Shown: positions 53,292 to 62,418 of the stretch, one piece after another
How positions within the stretch are numbered: the stretch's first letter is position 1
Layout: the number at the start of each line of letters is the position of its first letter
Source: Clostridium kluyveri
GTDB taxonomy: Bacteria; Bacillota; Clostridia; Clostridiales; Clostridiaceae
DNA length: 64,000 nt
Assembly (NCBI RefSeq): GCF_001902295.1
Contig: NZ_CP018335.1
Location: 1,550,001-1,614,000, forward strand
Direction of reading: 5' to 3'
Position numbers and translations under genes: made by a program
The notes under the pieces: model-generated
The model's input: only the letters and a program-made list of their open reading frames with translations
What the model was told of the DNA's origin: nothing
Database searches by the model: none

Positions 53292-54599
53292 ATGAAAGAG
53301 GAAATCATAAGTATTATAAAAGCAAATACAAAAGAGGGAAAAAAATATTTTCATGACCTTAGAAATAAGGAGGAAGAAACACATAATAATGTGATTTTAG
53401 AAGTAAATGAAATACTTGAGCAGGTTAAGAAAAAAGGAGACACCTCACTTATAAAATATACTAATAGGTTTGACAGCTATAATGTGACAAAGGAGAATAT
53501 GCTGGTAACCCAAAGCGAAACAGAAGATGCTTATAAATTAGTAGAAGATGAGTTTATAGAAGCGTTAAAAACAGCTTCTGAAAATATAATGTTTTTTCAC
53601 CAAAAACAGAGAAGAAATTCCTGGATAACTACAAAAGAAGATGGAATAATACTTGGACAGCAAATAAGACCTTTGGAAAAGGTAGGCATATATGTACCTG
53701 GAGGAACGGCGGCATATCCATCTTCCGTACTTATGAATACTATTCCAGCCAAGGTAGCTGGAGTAGAAGAAATTATAATGGTGACACCTCCTATGAAAGA
53801 TGGAACTATAAATCCTAGTATTTTGGTGGCTGCAGATATAGCAGGAGTAGACAAGATATATAAAGTGGGAGGAGCTCAGGCTGTAGGTGCACTGGCTTTT
53901 GGTACTGAGAGTATTAATAAGGTGGACAAAATAGTGGGGCCAGGAAATGTATTTGTAGCTATGGCTAAAAAAAGTGTGTATGGTTATGTGGACATAGATA
54001 TGATAGCAGGACCTAGTGAAATATTGATAATTGCAGATGAGGGGGCAAAGGCGCCCTATCTGGCAGCAGACTTAATGTCACAGGCAGAGCATGATCTAAT
54101 GGCTTCCTCCATACTTATTACCACTTCTGAAGATTTAGCCGAAGAGGTGAAAAAAGAGCTTGAAAAACAGATAGAACACTTAGAAAGAAAAGATATAATA
54201 AGAAAATCCTTGAAAGATCATGGAGTTATAATGCTGGTAGAAAGTATAGAACAGGCTTTGGATATATCAAATAAAATAGCTCCAGAACATCTGGAAGTTT
54301 GCATAAAGGATCCTTTTATGGTACTTGGGGATATAAAAAATGCAGGTTCTATATTTTTAGGGGATTTCTCACCGGAACCTTTAGGGGATTATATGGCAGG
54401 CCCTAACCATGTGCTGCCTACCAGCGGTACTGCTAGATTTTTTTCTCCTTTATCTGTAGATGATTTTATAAAAAAATCTAGTTTTACACATTATTCAGAG
54501 AAGGCACTTTTAAAGATAGGAGATAAAATTGTAAAATTGGCACAAGGGGAAGGGCTTACTGCACATGCTAACTCCATAATGGTAAGGAATAAAGCTTAA
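53292..54599 (+). CDS. hisD: Histidinol dehydrogenase
   Basis: Two-step NAD+-dependent oxidation of histidinol to histidine. 435 residues, of the usual length. PLEKVGIYVPGGTAAYPSS, VGPGNVFVAMAKK, IAGPSEILIIAD, DLMSQAEHD (catalytic and zinc ligands) and NHVLPTSGTARF are the family motifs. ATG 53292 with AGGAGGG upstream is preferred to 53256, which lies inside hisG. Confidence 0.96.
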   Translation: MKEEIISIIKANTKEGKKYFHDLRNKEEETHNNVILEVNEILEQVKKKGDTSLIKYTNRFDSYNVTKENMLVTQSETEDAYKLVEDEFIEALKTASENIMFFHQKQRRNSWITTKEDGIILGQQIRPLEKVGIYVPGGTAAYPSSVLMNTIPAKVAGVEEIIMVTPPMKDGTINPSILVAADIAGVDKIYKVGGAQAVGALAFGTESINKVDKIVGPGNVFVAMAKKSVYGYVDIDMIAGPSEILIIADEGAKAPYLAADLMSQAEHDLMASSILITTSEDLAEEVKKELEKQIEHLERKDIIRKSLKDHGVIMLVESIEQALDISNKIAPEHLEVCIKDPFMVLGDIKNAGSIFLGDFSPEPLGDYMAGPNHVLPTSGTARFFSPLSVDDFIKKSSFTHYSEKALLKIGDKIVKLAQGEGLTAHANSIMVRNKA

Positions 54600-54615
54600 A
54601 AGGAGAGAGAAAACT

Positions 54616-55671
54616 ATGATAGAGAAATTATTTAAACGAAATCTTCAAAATTTTGTACCCTATACTGTACCTAAATTGGATTATGAAATAAAATTGGATG
54701 CTAATGAGAGTTTTTTAAAACTAGATGATTATATGATGGGAAAAATATTAAATAAAATAAAAGATGTGGAGTTTAATAGGTATCCCGATGCCGGGGCAGA
54801 AAAAGTATGTAGGGCATATTCTAAATATGTTGGCATAAACAGAGAAAATATAATGGCAGGAAATGGCTCAGATGAACTTATACAGATTATTATAGCTGCA
54901 CTTGTAGATAAGAATGAAAATATAATGACTGTAGAACCTGATTTTTCTATGTATGGAAATTATTCAGAAGTAGGTGGAGGGAAGGCTTTAATTTTTCAAC
55001 TGGATGAAGAGTTCAATTTGGATGTAGATAAGCTTATAGAAAGTGTAAATGTGGAGAAAGTGAAAGTATTATTCCTGTCAAATCCCAATAATCCTACAGG
55101 AAAAGTTTTAAAAAGAGAGCAGATATTTAAAATATTAAATGGATGTAATTGTGCAGTAGTTGTAGATGAGGCCTATGTTGAATTTCATGAAGAAAGTATA
55201 GTAGACAGCATATATGAATATGAAAACCTCATAGTACTTAGAACCTGTTCAAAGGCCATGGCTTCAGCTGCCATAAGATTGGGATTTTTAATTACCAATT
55301 CTTTTATGTTAAATGAAATAAAAAAAGCAAAACCTCCTTTTAATGTAAGTTCTGTAACTCAGGCCATAGGTGAAACTGTACTTAAGGAAACAGAATATAT
55401 AAAAAAATCTCTAGAGAATATAAAGAATGAAAGAAGTTTTTTAATAGATAAATTAAGTGCTTTTAAAGATTTTAAATTATATCCTACCTGTGCAAATTTT
55501 ATACTTATAAAATTTAAAGATGCAGAATTTGTGTATAAATATCTCCTTAAAAATAAAATAGTTGTTAGAAATTACAAACAGGGAAGACTTAAGGACTTTT
55601 TAAGAATAACCGTGGGAAGCAGAGAAGAAAATGAGGCTGTTATAAATAATTTAAGTAAAATACTAAAATAA
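54616..55671 (+). CDS. hisC: Histidinol-phosphate aminotransferase
   Basis: PLP-dependent class I/II aminotransferase, 351 residues. NGSDELIQIII, SNPNNPTGKVL, VDEAYVEF and the PLP lysine K213 in RTCSKAMASAAIRLGF are present. A GGAGAGAG site precedes the ATG. Sixteen nt after hisD. Confidence 0.95.
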   Translation: MIEKLFKRNLQNFVPYTVPKLDYEIKLDANESFLKLDDYMMGKILNKIKDVEFNRYPDAGAEKVCRAYSKYVGINRENIMAGNGSDELIQIIIAALVDKNENIMTVEPDFSMYGNYSEVGGGKALIFQLDEEFNLDVDKLIESVNVEKVKVLFLSNPNNPTGKVLKREQIFKILNGCNCAVVVDEAYVEFHEESIVDSIYEYENLIVLRTCSKAMASAAIRLGFLITNSFMLNEIKKAKPPFNVSSVTQAIGETVLKETEYIKKSLENIKNERSFLIDKLSAFKDFKLYPTCANFILIKFKDAEFVYKYLLKNKIVVRNYKQGRLKDFLRITVGSREENEAVINNLSKILK

Positions 55672-55693
55672 TTTTCAGAAGGAAGGTGTCTTA

Positions 55694-56278
55694 TTGAGAA
55701 TAGGAGAAATTTCAAGAAAAACCTATGAAACGGATATAAAAGTGAAAATAGATTTAGATGGCAGGGGAAAATATAATATTGATACAGGTATAGGATTTTT
55801 TAATCACATGCTTTGTATGATAGCAAAGCATGGAATTATGAATATGGATATATATGCAAAAGGGGATTTAGATGTAGATTTTCATCACACCGTAGAGGAT
55901 GTGGGAATATGTATTGGAAAATCCATAAAAAGGGCACTAGGAGATAAAGGGGGTATAAGAAGATATGGAACTTTTTTTATACCTATGGATGAAAGTTTGT
56001 CTATGTGCTCTGTAGATTTAAGTGGAAGACCCTTTTTAGTTTTTCAGGGAGAATTAAAAAACTCCAAGGTAGGAGAAATGGATACAGAGCTTATAGAGGA
56101 ATTTTTTAGAGCACTTGCTTTTAATGCTGAAATGACTCTTCATATAAAGGTTTTTTACGGTAAAAATACTCATCACATTATAGAATCTGTTTTTAAATCT
56201 TTTGCCCATGCTTTAAGAGAGGCAGTATCCATAGATGAAAAAATAGAAGGTAGCTTGTCTACCAAGGGAATGATTTAA
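55694..56278 (+). CDS. hisB: Imidazoleglycerol-phosphate dehydratase
   Basis: 194 residues, the dehydratase alone without a phosphatase domain. The metal-binding motifs HHTVEDVGICIG (about 59-70) and THHIIESVFKSFAHALREA (about 157-175), with GFFNHMLCMIAKHG near 35, are intact. The start is TTG 55694, with GGAAGGTG upstream. As the phosphatase half is missing, the separate PHP phosphatase at 60752 is needed. Confidence 0.95.
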   Translation: MRIGEISRKTYETDIKVKIDLDGRGKYNIDTGIGFFNHMLCMIAKHGIMNMDIYAKGDLDVDFHHTVEDVGICIGKSIKRALGDKGGIRRYGTFFIPMDESLSMCSVDLSGRPFLVFQGELKNSKVGEMDTELIEEFFRALAFNAEMTLHIKVFYGKNTHHIIESVFKSFAHALREAVSIDEKIEGSLSTKGMI

Positions 56279-56293
56279 TAAGGAGGGGATATT

Positions 56294-56902
56294 TTGATTT
56301 CTATTATAGATTACGGAATGGGAAATTTAAAAAGTGTAAAAAAAGCATTAAAATATATAGGGGAAGAAGCCCAAATAACTTCAGATAAGGATTATATAGA
56401 GAATAGTCAGGGAGTGATACTGCCGGGAGTAGGTGCTTTTCCTGAAGCTATGAAAAACCTAAGAAGCAAGAAACTGGATGTAGCTATAAAAAATGCTGTG
56501 GAAAAAGGGATACCGCTGCTTGGTATATGCCTTGGAATGCAGCTTTTATTTGACACTGGAGAAGAAATAGAAAACTGCGAGGGATTAGGTCTTATACCGG
56601 GAAATGTAACTAAGCTTTATGGAAATATAAAAATACCTCACATGGGGTGGAACAGTTTGAATTTAAAAAGGGAATGTGCCCTGCTGGAGTATATTCCGGA
56701 AAATAGTTATGTGTATTTTGTACACTCTTTTTATGCAGATATGAAATATGAAGAAAATTTAAACGCCTGCAGTGTTTATGGAATTGAGGTGCCTGCAGTT
56801 GTAAGTAATGGAAAAGTGTATGGAACACAATTTCATCCCGAAAAAAGTGGGGATGTAGGTATAAAGATGTTAAAGAATTTTGTAGCACTTTTAAATAAAT
56901 AA
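56294..56902 (+). CDS. hisH: Imidazole glycerol phosphate synthase, glutaminase subunit
   Basis: Class I amidotransferase, 202 residues. IIDYGMGNLKSV opens, the nucleophile is C79 in LGICLGMQLLF, and HPEKSG near the C-terminus completes the triad. TTG start at 56294, with AGGAGGGG upstream. Works with HisF. Confidence 0.95.
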   Translation: MISIIDYGMGNLKSVKKALKYIGEEAQITSDKDYIENSQGVILPGVGAFPEAMKNLRSKKLDVAIKNAVEKGIPLLGICLGMQLLFDTGEEIENCEGLGLIPGNVTKLYGNIKIPHMGWNSLNLKRECALLEYIPENSYVYFVHSFYADMKYEENLNACSVYGIEVPAVVSNGKVYGTQFHPEKSGDVGIKMLKNFVALLNK

Positions 56903-56932
56903 AATTAGCTTATTTTAAGGAGGCGGCTTTAT

Positions 56933-57649
56933 ATGATAATACTTCCTGCTATAGATTTAAAAGGAGGAAAATGTGTCAGATTATATAAGGGGGATATGAA
57001 TTCACAGGAGGTTGTGGCAAAAGACCCTTTGGAAACAGCACTAAAATTTAAAAGTGAAGGTGCCCAGTATTTACATATGGTAGATCTAGACGGGGCGTTA
57101 AAGGGAAATGGCGAAAATTTAGATATAATATCTAAAATAGTGAAGAATGTAGATGTACCTATAGAAGTTGGCGGAGGAATAAGGAATATAGAAACCATAG
57201 ATAAATTTATAAAACTAGGTGTAAGTAGAGTAATACTTGGAACGGCGGCACTAAAGGATAAGGAACTGGTAATAAAAGCTGTAGAAAATTATGATGAAAA
57301 AATTGCTGTGGGAATAGATGCAAAAGATGGCGTACCTGCAGCAGATGGCTGGACCACTCTTAGTAAAACAAATTATATAGATTTTGGGAAGGAAATGGAG
57401 AAAATAGGAGTACAAACTTTGATTTTTACAGATATAAGTAGAGATGGAACTTTAGAGGGAACTAATTTAGAACAGCTTTTAAAACTTAAAAATTCAGTTA
57501 AATGCAATGTAATAGCTTCAGGTGGCATAAAGGATATAGAAGACATTAAAAGTCTTAAAAAGGAAAATGTATATGGTGCCATAGTTGGAAAAGCTATATA
57601 TGCTAAAACACTTTCTCTAAAAGAAGCCATAGAGATAGGAGGAAATTAA
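56933..57649 (+). CDS. hisA: Phosphoribosylformimino-AICAR-phosphate isomerase
   Basis: A half-barrel-repeat TIM enzyme, 238 residues. Catalytic D8 lies in AIDLKGGKCVRLYKGD, and the second Asp in FTDISRDGTLEG (about residue 130); VGGGIRN and VIASGGIKD complete the phosphate sites. AAGGAGGCGG precedes the ATG. Paralogue of the following hisF. Confidence 0.95.
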   Translation: MIILPAIDLKGGKCVRLYKGDMNSQEVVAKDPLETALKFKSEGAQYLHMVDLDGALKGNGENLDIISKIVKNVDVPIEVGGGIRNIETIDKFIKLGVSRVILGTAALKDKELVIKAVENYDEKIAVGIDAKDGVPAADGWTTLSKTNYIDFGKEMEKIGVQTLIFTDISRDGTLEGTNLEQLLKLKNSVKCNVIASGGIKDIEDIKSLKKENVYGAIVGKAIYAKTLSLKEAIEIGGN

Positions 57650-57651
57650 AA

Positions 57652-58413
57652 ATGCTTACTAAAAGAATAGTTCCATGTTTAGATGTAAATATGGGAAAAG
57701 TAGTAAAGGGGATAAACTTTGTAAATTTAAAAGATGTAGGAGATCCTGTAGATATAGCACAGTATTATAATAAACAGGGGGCGGATGAAATAGTATTTTT
57801 AGATATTACAGCCACCTATGAGAAGAGAAAAACATTAATTGACGTAGTTGAAAGAACTGGAGAAAAGGTATTTATTCCCCTTACTGTAGGCGGTGGAATA
57901 TCAGGAATAGATGATTTTAAGGTTATACTTAGGGCAGGGGCAGATAAGATATCTGTAAATTCAGCGGCTATAAGAAATCCCAATTTAATATATGAGGCCG
58001 CAGATAAATTTGGTTCCCAATGTGTAGTAGTTGCAATAGATGCAAAAAAGAGAGCAGATGGCCAGGGTTGGGACGTATTTATAGAAGGTGGAAGGAAGAA
58101 TACAGGAATAGATGCCATAGAATGGGTAAAAAAAGTGGAGAGTTTGGGTGCTGGAGAAATACTTCTTACAAGTATGGATGCAGATGGCACTAAAAATGGA
58201 TATGATATAGAACTTACTAAAGCAGTAGCTGAATCTGTAAATATTCCTGTAATAGCTTCTGGAGGATGCGGCTCTTTAGAGGATTTTTACGATGTATTTG
58301 AAGATACTGGTGCAGACGCAGCCCTTGCAGCTTCTTTGTTTCACTATGGAGAGTTAGAAATAAAGGATGTAAAAGAATATCTTCATAAAAGAGATATTCC
58401 TGTAAGATTATAA
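57652..58413 (+). CDS. hisF: Imidazole glycerol phosphate synthase, cyclase subunit
   Basis: 253 residues. D11 in RIVPCLDVNMGKVVKG and the second Asp in TSMDADGTKNGYD (about 176) with VGGGISGID and VIASGGCGS are canonical. It lies 2 nt after hisA, so translation is coupled. Produces the imidazole ring with HisH ammonia. Confidence 0.96.
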   Translation: MLTKRIVPCLDVNMGKVVKGINFVNLKDVGDPVDIAQYYNKQGADEIVFLDITATYEKRKTLIDVVERTGEKVFIPLTVGGGISGIDDFKVILRAGADKISVNSAAIRNPNLIYEAADKFGSQCVVVAIDAKKRADGQGWDVFIEGGRKNTGIDAIEWVKKVESLGAGEILLTSMDADGTKNGYDIELTKAVAESVNIPVIASGGCGSLEDFYDVFEDTGADAALAASLFHYGELEIKDVKEYLHKRDIPVRL

Positions 58414-58467
58414 GGAATAGTTCTTGTAAAAAATATAATTATGGAATATATTAAAATAGGTGATAAT

Positions 58468-58788
58468 ATGGAAAAGGAAATTTTAAAAAATATAGATTTT
58501 AAAAAAGGGCTTATTCCTGCTGTAATTCAAGATTTTGAAAATGGAGAAGTGCTTATGGTGGCATACATGAATGAAGAATCTTTAAATAAAACTATTGAAA
58601 CGGGAAAGACCTGGTTTTGGAGCAGATCCAGAAAAGAGTTATGGAATAAAGGATCTACCTCCGGTCATTATCAATATGTAAAGAGTATAAATGTAGATTG
58701 TGATTATGACACACTTTTAATAAAAGTGGAACAGATAGGAGCTGCCTGTCATACTGGAAATAGAAGTTGTTTTTATAGAAGTATATAG
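58468..58788 (+). CDS. hisI: Phosphoribosyl-AMP cyclohydrolase
   Basis: 106 residues, the single-domain form. WFWSRSRKELWNKGSTSGH and VEQIGAACHTGNRSCFY carry the zinc and magnesium ligands. ATG 58468 is preferred over 58441, because ATAGGTGATA lies before it. HisI and HisE are separate genes here, unlike the fused enterobacterial HisIE. Confidence 0.94.
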   Translation: MEKEILKNIDFKKGLIPAVIQDFENGEVLMVAYMNEESLNKTIETGKTWFWSRSRKELWNKGSTSGHYQYVKSINVDCDYDTLLIKVEQIGAACHTGNRSCFYRSI

Positions 58789-58820
58789 TTTAAATAATAA
58801 AATTTTAAAAGGAGTAGTTA

Positions 58821-59156
58821 TTGGTGGAATTACAAAGTGTGGTAGAAGAATTATATAATGTTATAAAAGATAGAAAAGAAAATCCAATAGAGGGTTCCTA
58901 TACTAATTATCTATTTAAAGAAGGACTGGATAAAATACTAAAAAAAGTTGGAGAAGAGAGTTCAGAAGTTATAATTGCCAGCAAGAATGATAATAAAGAA
59001 GATAAGATTTGTGAAATATGTGATCTTATATATCATGTTTTAGTTTTAATGGCAAATGAAAATATAACTCTGGAAGAGTTAAAAAAAGAACTTGAAAAGA
59101 GAAGGCAAAAAATATGCAACAAAAAGCTGGACAGAAAAGCTATAGAGAAAATATAA
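58821..59156 (+). CDS. hisE: Phosphoribosyl-ATP pyrophosphatase
   Basis: 111 residues, all-helical MazG-like fold. LYNVIKDRKENP, SYTNYLF and the metal-binding KKVGEESSEVIIASKNDNKE are family-typical. TTG start at 58821 with AAAAGGAGTAG upstream. Last gene of the contiguous his operon. Confidence 0.94.
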   Translation: MVELQSVVEELYNVIKDRKENPIEGSYTNYLFKEGLDKILKKVGEESSEVIIASKNDNKEDKICEICDLIYHVLVLMANENITLEELKKELEKRRQKICNKKLDRKAIEKI

Positions 59157-59293
59157 TTTTTCATGCTATTATGAGCTGCATATAAGTTAACAAATATTTA
59201 AGCATTTAAATAGTAAATATTTAAGAATTAATATCTATAATAAGAATTATAGAAGTTTAAATGTGAAAACTTTATTTAGGAGCTGATGATAGC

Positions 59294-59947
59294 TTGAAAA
59301 ATATAAAATTAAATATTATACCTTTAAGTCTCATGCTTGTAATACCTGTAATAAATATAATTTATAGAAAATTAAACAATCCTCTCAATGGATGTTATAA
59401 TCTAGTCACTTTTTTAGATAAACAGGTGCCCTTTATAAAAGAGTTTATAGTTATATATTGGGCATGGTATCCTTTTTTGATATTAGTACTGGTATATTTT
59501 TGCTTTAACTACAGGAATATTTATTATAAAACTATGATCACCATAATTTTAGGAATGCTTCTGTGTTATATGACCTATTTTTTCTTTCAGACAACAGTAC
59601 CTAGACCTGCCCTTTACGGCAGAGATATTTTTATAGGTATTATTAAGCTTACCTATAGATGGGATAAGCCCTTTAATTGTTTTCCCAGCATACATGTCTT
59701 GACAACTTATGCAGTTATGAGGGGATGTGTGGAAGGGGTAAAAAATAAGTTCAATAAAATAAGTATAAATTTTACGGGTATATTTATAATATTATCTACT
59801 CAATTTGTAAAACAACATGTAATTTTAGACTTGATTTCTGCTATAATATTAGCAGAGATATTATATAGATTTGCTGCAGGATTTATCTTAGAAAAATGTG
59901 AAATGATATTTTCAAATAAATATATTAATATAAATAGTGAACAATAA
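59294..59947 (+). CDS. PAP2-superfamily membrane phosphatase or phosphotransferase
   Basis: 217 residues with about six helices. The PAP2 signature is partly intact: VPRPALYGRD (Arg of motif 1), CFPSIHVLTTYA (PSxH, motif 2) and a motif 3 STQFVKQHVILDLISA with the catalytic His. The start is TTG 59294, with TAGGAGCTGA upstream. Homologues act on lipid or sugar phosphates (or inositol phosphate transfer). It sits between hisE and the HisJ-like gene, with no obvious link to histidine. Confidence 0.8.
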   Translation: MKNIKLNIIPLSLMLVIPVINIIYRKLNNPLNGCYNLVTFLDKQVPFIKEFIVIYWAWYPFLILVLVYFCFNYRNIYYKTMITIILGMLLCYMTYFFFQTTVPRPALYGRDIFIGIIKLTYRWDKPFNCFPSIHVLTTYAVMRGCVEGVKNKFNKISINFTGIFIILSTQFVKQHVILDLISAIILAEILYRFAAGFILEKCEMIFSNKYININSEQ

Positions 59948-60028
59948 GCAGTTTTGACAATTAAATTACATTCAAATTTTGGAGATAATGAATTATAATA
60001 TAAGTATGAGTTTTTAGGAGGGGTAAAA

Positions 60029-60619
60029 ATGGATAATTACAAATTGCTGTCTGACTTAGTGGAAGCGTCTACAAAACCTATATTGGATGCTAAAGGCTAT
60101 TGGCAGACAAGTATAGTAAATGTTTTAAAAGCAAAACGTGAAGAATTTGGGGATCTTAATGCTTATAGCCTGGAATTAAAAGCTGACATTGTATACATAA
60201 TGACAGTATGGAGAAAACAAAGAAAGGTTATATATGACTGGGTGGAAAAATCAGCACTGCCTTCAGTAATCGAAGTAAGCAGTATGCTCTCAGATATCGA
60301 CAATACCTCAAAAACAGAGGTGGTAGATGGAGATGTAGTTTTAAAATCAGGGGAACCTTTAGGCGATGATGCTGCAAATATAGTTAAAAAATATAACTTC
60401 ATAGAGAATATGAATAAAAGGGTAATGTTCATGGAAAGAGAATATTTTTATTGCCGTATAAGAGATAACATACTTTTAAACGTATACCAATTCATATGGG
60501 AAAATGGAGAATTGGGAGCTGAAGTGGTAAGAGATTGTACTAAAGAAACTGTGGATAAAGTGGCTGATTTAATTTCACGCTGTGCTGACGAATGTGTGAA
60601 GGTAAATGAATTTGTTTAA
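60029..60619 (+). CDS. Hypothetical protein, helical, unknown
   Basis: 196 residues with no recognised domain. Predicted mostly helical, no signal or membrane segment; motifs of note are YWQTSIVNVLKAKREEFGD, TVWRKQRKVIYDW and CADECVKVNEFV at the end. AGGAGGGG precedes the ATG, so it is well translated. It may be a small clostridial cytosolic family. Confidence 0.6.
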   Translation: MDNYKLLSDLVEASTKPILDAKGYWQTSIVNVLKAKREEFGDLNAYSLELKADIVYIMTVWRKQRKVIYDWVEKSALPSVIEVSSMLSDIDNTSKTEVVDGDVVLKSGEPLGDDAANIVKKYNFIENMNKRVMFMEREYFYCRIRDNILLNVYQFIWENGELGAEVVRDCTKETVDKVADLISRCADECVKVNEFV

Positions 60620-60751
60620 GTAATAAAAAAATTATAAATTTAATAAAGAGAGAAGGTTTTATCATTAATTATATAATAATTTAGTTGATGTTATTTGACA
60701 GTTAATGTTTTTGACTTTCTCTTAATTCTTAATTTTAGGGAGGATTATGCA

Positions 60752-61525
60752 GTGTTTGATACACACATACATACAATTTTTTCTACAGATTCAAATATGC
60801 AAATAGAAGATGCAATAAAATATATGAGAGAAAAGAATATATCAGGTATAGTAACAGAACATATGGATATTAATTTTCCCAAAAAAGATTCATTTTGTTT
60901 TAATGTAGAGGATTATTTTAATTCATATTCTAAATATAGGGGTAATGATTTACTTTTAGGAATAGAGCTTGGCATGAAAGAGGATTGTTTTAGAGAGAGT
61001 AGTGATTTAATAAAAAATAATTCCTTTGACTATGTACTTGGGTCAGTCCATTTGGTAGAAAATCTAGATCTTTATTATGAAGATTATTATAGAGGAAAAA
61101 GTAAAAGAGAAGCCTATATTAAGTATTTTGAAGTTATACTGGGTAATTTGGATAAATTTCAATTTATAGATAGTCTAGGGCATATTGATTATATAGCAAG
61201 ATATGCTAAGTTTGAAGATAAGGAAATATACTACAGGGAATTTTCTGATATAATAGATGAAATATTAAATAAGGTGATAAAAGAAGGCAAGTGTCTGGAG
61301 TTAAATACACGAAGACTTGATAAGGATATATCAGTAAAGAATATGATAAATATCTATAAAAGATATAACCAGCTGGGGGGAAAATATATAACTATAGGTT
61401 CCGATGCCCATCAAATTGAAGCTATAGGAAGTAATTTTATGACGGCAAGAGAAATTTCGCAGTTCTGTAATTTAAAAATAGTGTATTTTAAAAATAGATT
61501 GATGGAATATGATAAAGGTTTTTAG
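60752..61525 (+). CDS. hisJ: PHP-family histidinol-phosphatase (HisJ/HisK type)
   Basis: 257 residues. Metal-binding PHP motifs in order: FDTHIHTIFSTDS (start), VTEHMDINF, GIELGMK, GSVHL, GHIDYIARYA and GSDAHQI. GTG 60752 is chosen because GGGAGGATT lies 7 nt upstream; the longer frame to 60695 has no site. In organisms lacking the phosphatase half of HisB, this enzyme dephosphorylates histidinol phosphate; here it is 1.6 kb from hisE and completes the pathway. Confidence 0.85.
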   Translation: MFDTHIHTIFSTDSNMQIEDAIKYMREKNISGIVTEHMDINFPKKDSFCFNVEDYFNSYSKYRGNDLLLGIELGMKEDCFRESSDLIKNNSFDYVLGSVHLVENLDLYYEDYYRGKSKREAYIKYFEVILGNLDKFQFIDSLGHIDYIARYAKFEDKEIYYREFSDIIDEILNKVIKEGKCLELNTRRLDKDISVKNMINIYKRYNQLGGKYITIGSDAHQIEAIGSNFMTAREISQFCNLKIVYFKNRLMEYDKGF

Positions 61526-61572
61526 TAAATAGAGTTTTATCTGCATATTTTTTTATGGCAATATTTATAACA

Positions 61573-61740
61573 TCATCCATGGTCACTTCCAAAACGAAAT
61601 TTAAGTCTAATTGATAGTTCATAAGAATCAATCATAAATTGGTGTAGTTTTTCAAGATATAAAATACTTTCCTTTCCAATAGTTTCATATATTTCATTTA
61701 ATGATGGAATTATTTGTTTGTTAAGCATCCGTTCATACAC
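61573..61740 (-). pseudogene. N-terminal fragment of a DUF3788 family gene
   Basis: Reading the minus strand from GTG 61740 gives VYERMLNKQIIPSLNEIYE, then LEKLHQF and IRLKFRFGSDHG and a stop after 55 codons. The start motif ERML-K-IPTL-E and the later LKF-G are those of DUF3788 proteins (normally about 140 residues). The rest is missing. It follows the DUF2325 stop directly with no visible ribosome site, so it is likely decayed. Confidence 0.65.
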
Positions 61741-62025
61741 TTAATCAATAAATATGTTTTTTATGTTTTCTTCAATACATATCCATGAACGTTTTGAAAA
61801 CATAATTAAAGTATGATTTTTTTTAGATTGTTTTTTTATTATCTCAGTCATACTATGTCCTATAAAATCTGTAAGTACCAATACTACATCCGTATTTTTA
61901 GGGATTTCTATTTTCTTATCCCCTTTTTTTCTACCTGTAATGTGATTAACTTTATTAATTCCACATTTGTTCAGCTTATTTTTAATATTATCAAGTCTGT
62001 CCCCTCCTACAATTAAGATGTTCAT
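61741..62025 (-). CDS. DUF2325 domain protein under SAM riboswitch control
   Basis: 94 residues. ILIVGGDRLDNIKNKL opens (a Rossmann-like nucleotide motif), then ITGRKKGDKKIEIPKNTDVVLVLTDFIGHSMTEIIKKQSKK; this is the DUF2325 family, small alpha/beta proteins of unknown function. The start has AAAAAGGAGAGATT upstream. A SAM-I riboswitch with its own terminator lies 90 nt upstream on the same strand, implying expression when SAM is low. Confidence 0.85.
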   Translation of the reverse strand: MNILIVGGDRLDNIKNKLNKCGINKVNHITGRKKGDKKIEIPKNTDVVLVLTDFIGHSMTEIIKKQSKKNHTLIMFSKRSWICIEENIKNIFID

Positions 62026-62114
62026 AAAAATCTCTCCTTTTTATAATATATAGATTAAGAGTATTTATAAACTTCTTTCCTATTCCAAATAGTTTAAGAA
62101 AAAGTAAAAATAAA

Positions 62115-62148
62115 AACTCTTCTTGTAAGATAAGTCACAAGAAGAGTT
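62115..62148 (-). terminator. Expression-platform terminator of the SAM-I riboswitch
   Basis: On the minus strand AACTCTTCTTGT (62148-62137) pairs with ACAAGAAGAGTT (62126-62115), 12 perfect bp with a 10-nt loop and a TTTATTTTTA tail. It follows the aptamer, so high SAM should stop transcription here. Confidence 0.9.
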
Positions 62149-62157
62149 CCTTCATGC

Positions 62158-62268
62158 TTCTCATCTTTCAGGTTTTATACCTGCTGGAATTAGCACCGTT
62201 GAATGATGAAAAATCATTCAGGTTGCTGGGCATCATAGGGCCAGTCCCTTCGCCACTCTGGATAAGAA
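62158..62268 (-). promoter_or_regulatory. SAM-I (S-box) riboswitch aptamer
   Basis: The minus strand contains CTTATCCAGAGTGGCGAAGG, GGACTGGCCCTATGATGCCC, AGCAACCTG, GGTGCTAATTCCAGCAG and AGATGAGAAG, the conserved S-box elements in correct order including the P1 arms (CTTATC..., ...GATGAG). Only the DUF2325 gene and a DUF3788 fragment lie downstream, not a methionine gene. Confidence 0.95.
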
Positions 62269-62418
62269 GTTCCGTATTCAATTGAAAAAATGATAACAGA
62301 TATATATACTGTTTGTCAATAGAAAAATAAATATTTTTATATTTTTTTAAATTTAAAATAGTCATAATATTTTAAAAATATTTAAGCTAAGGGAGATTAA
62401 AATATACTTCTACAAGTC

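Noticed and set aside
62168..62365. Minus-strand frame of 65 codons.
   Set aside because: It covers the SAM-I aptamer, whose conserved RNA elements explain the sequence.
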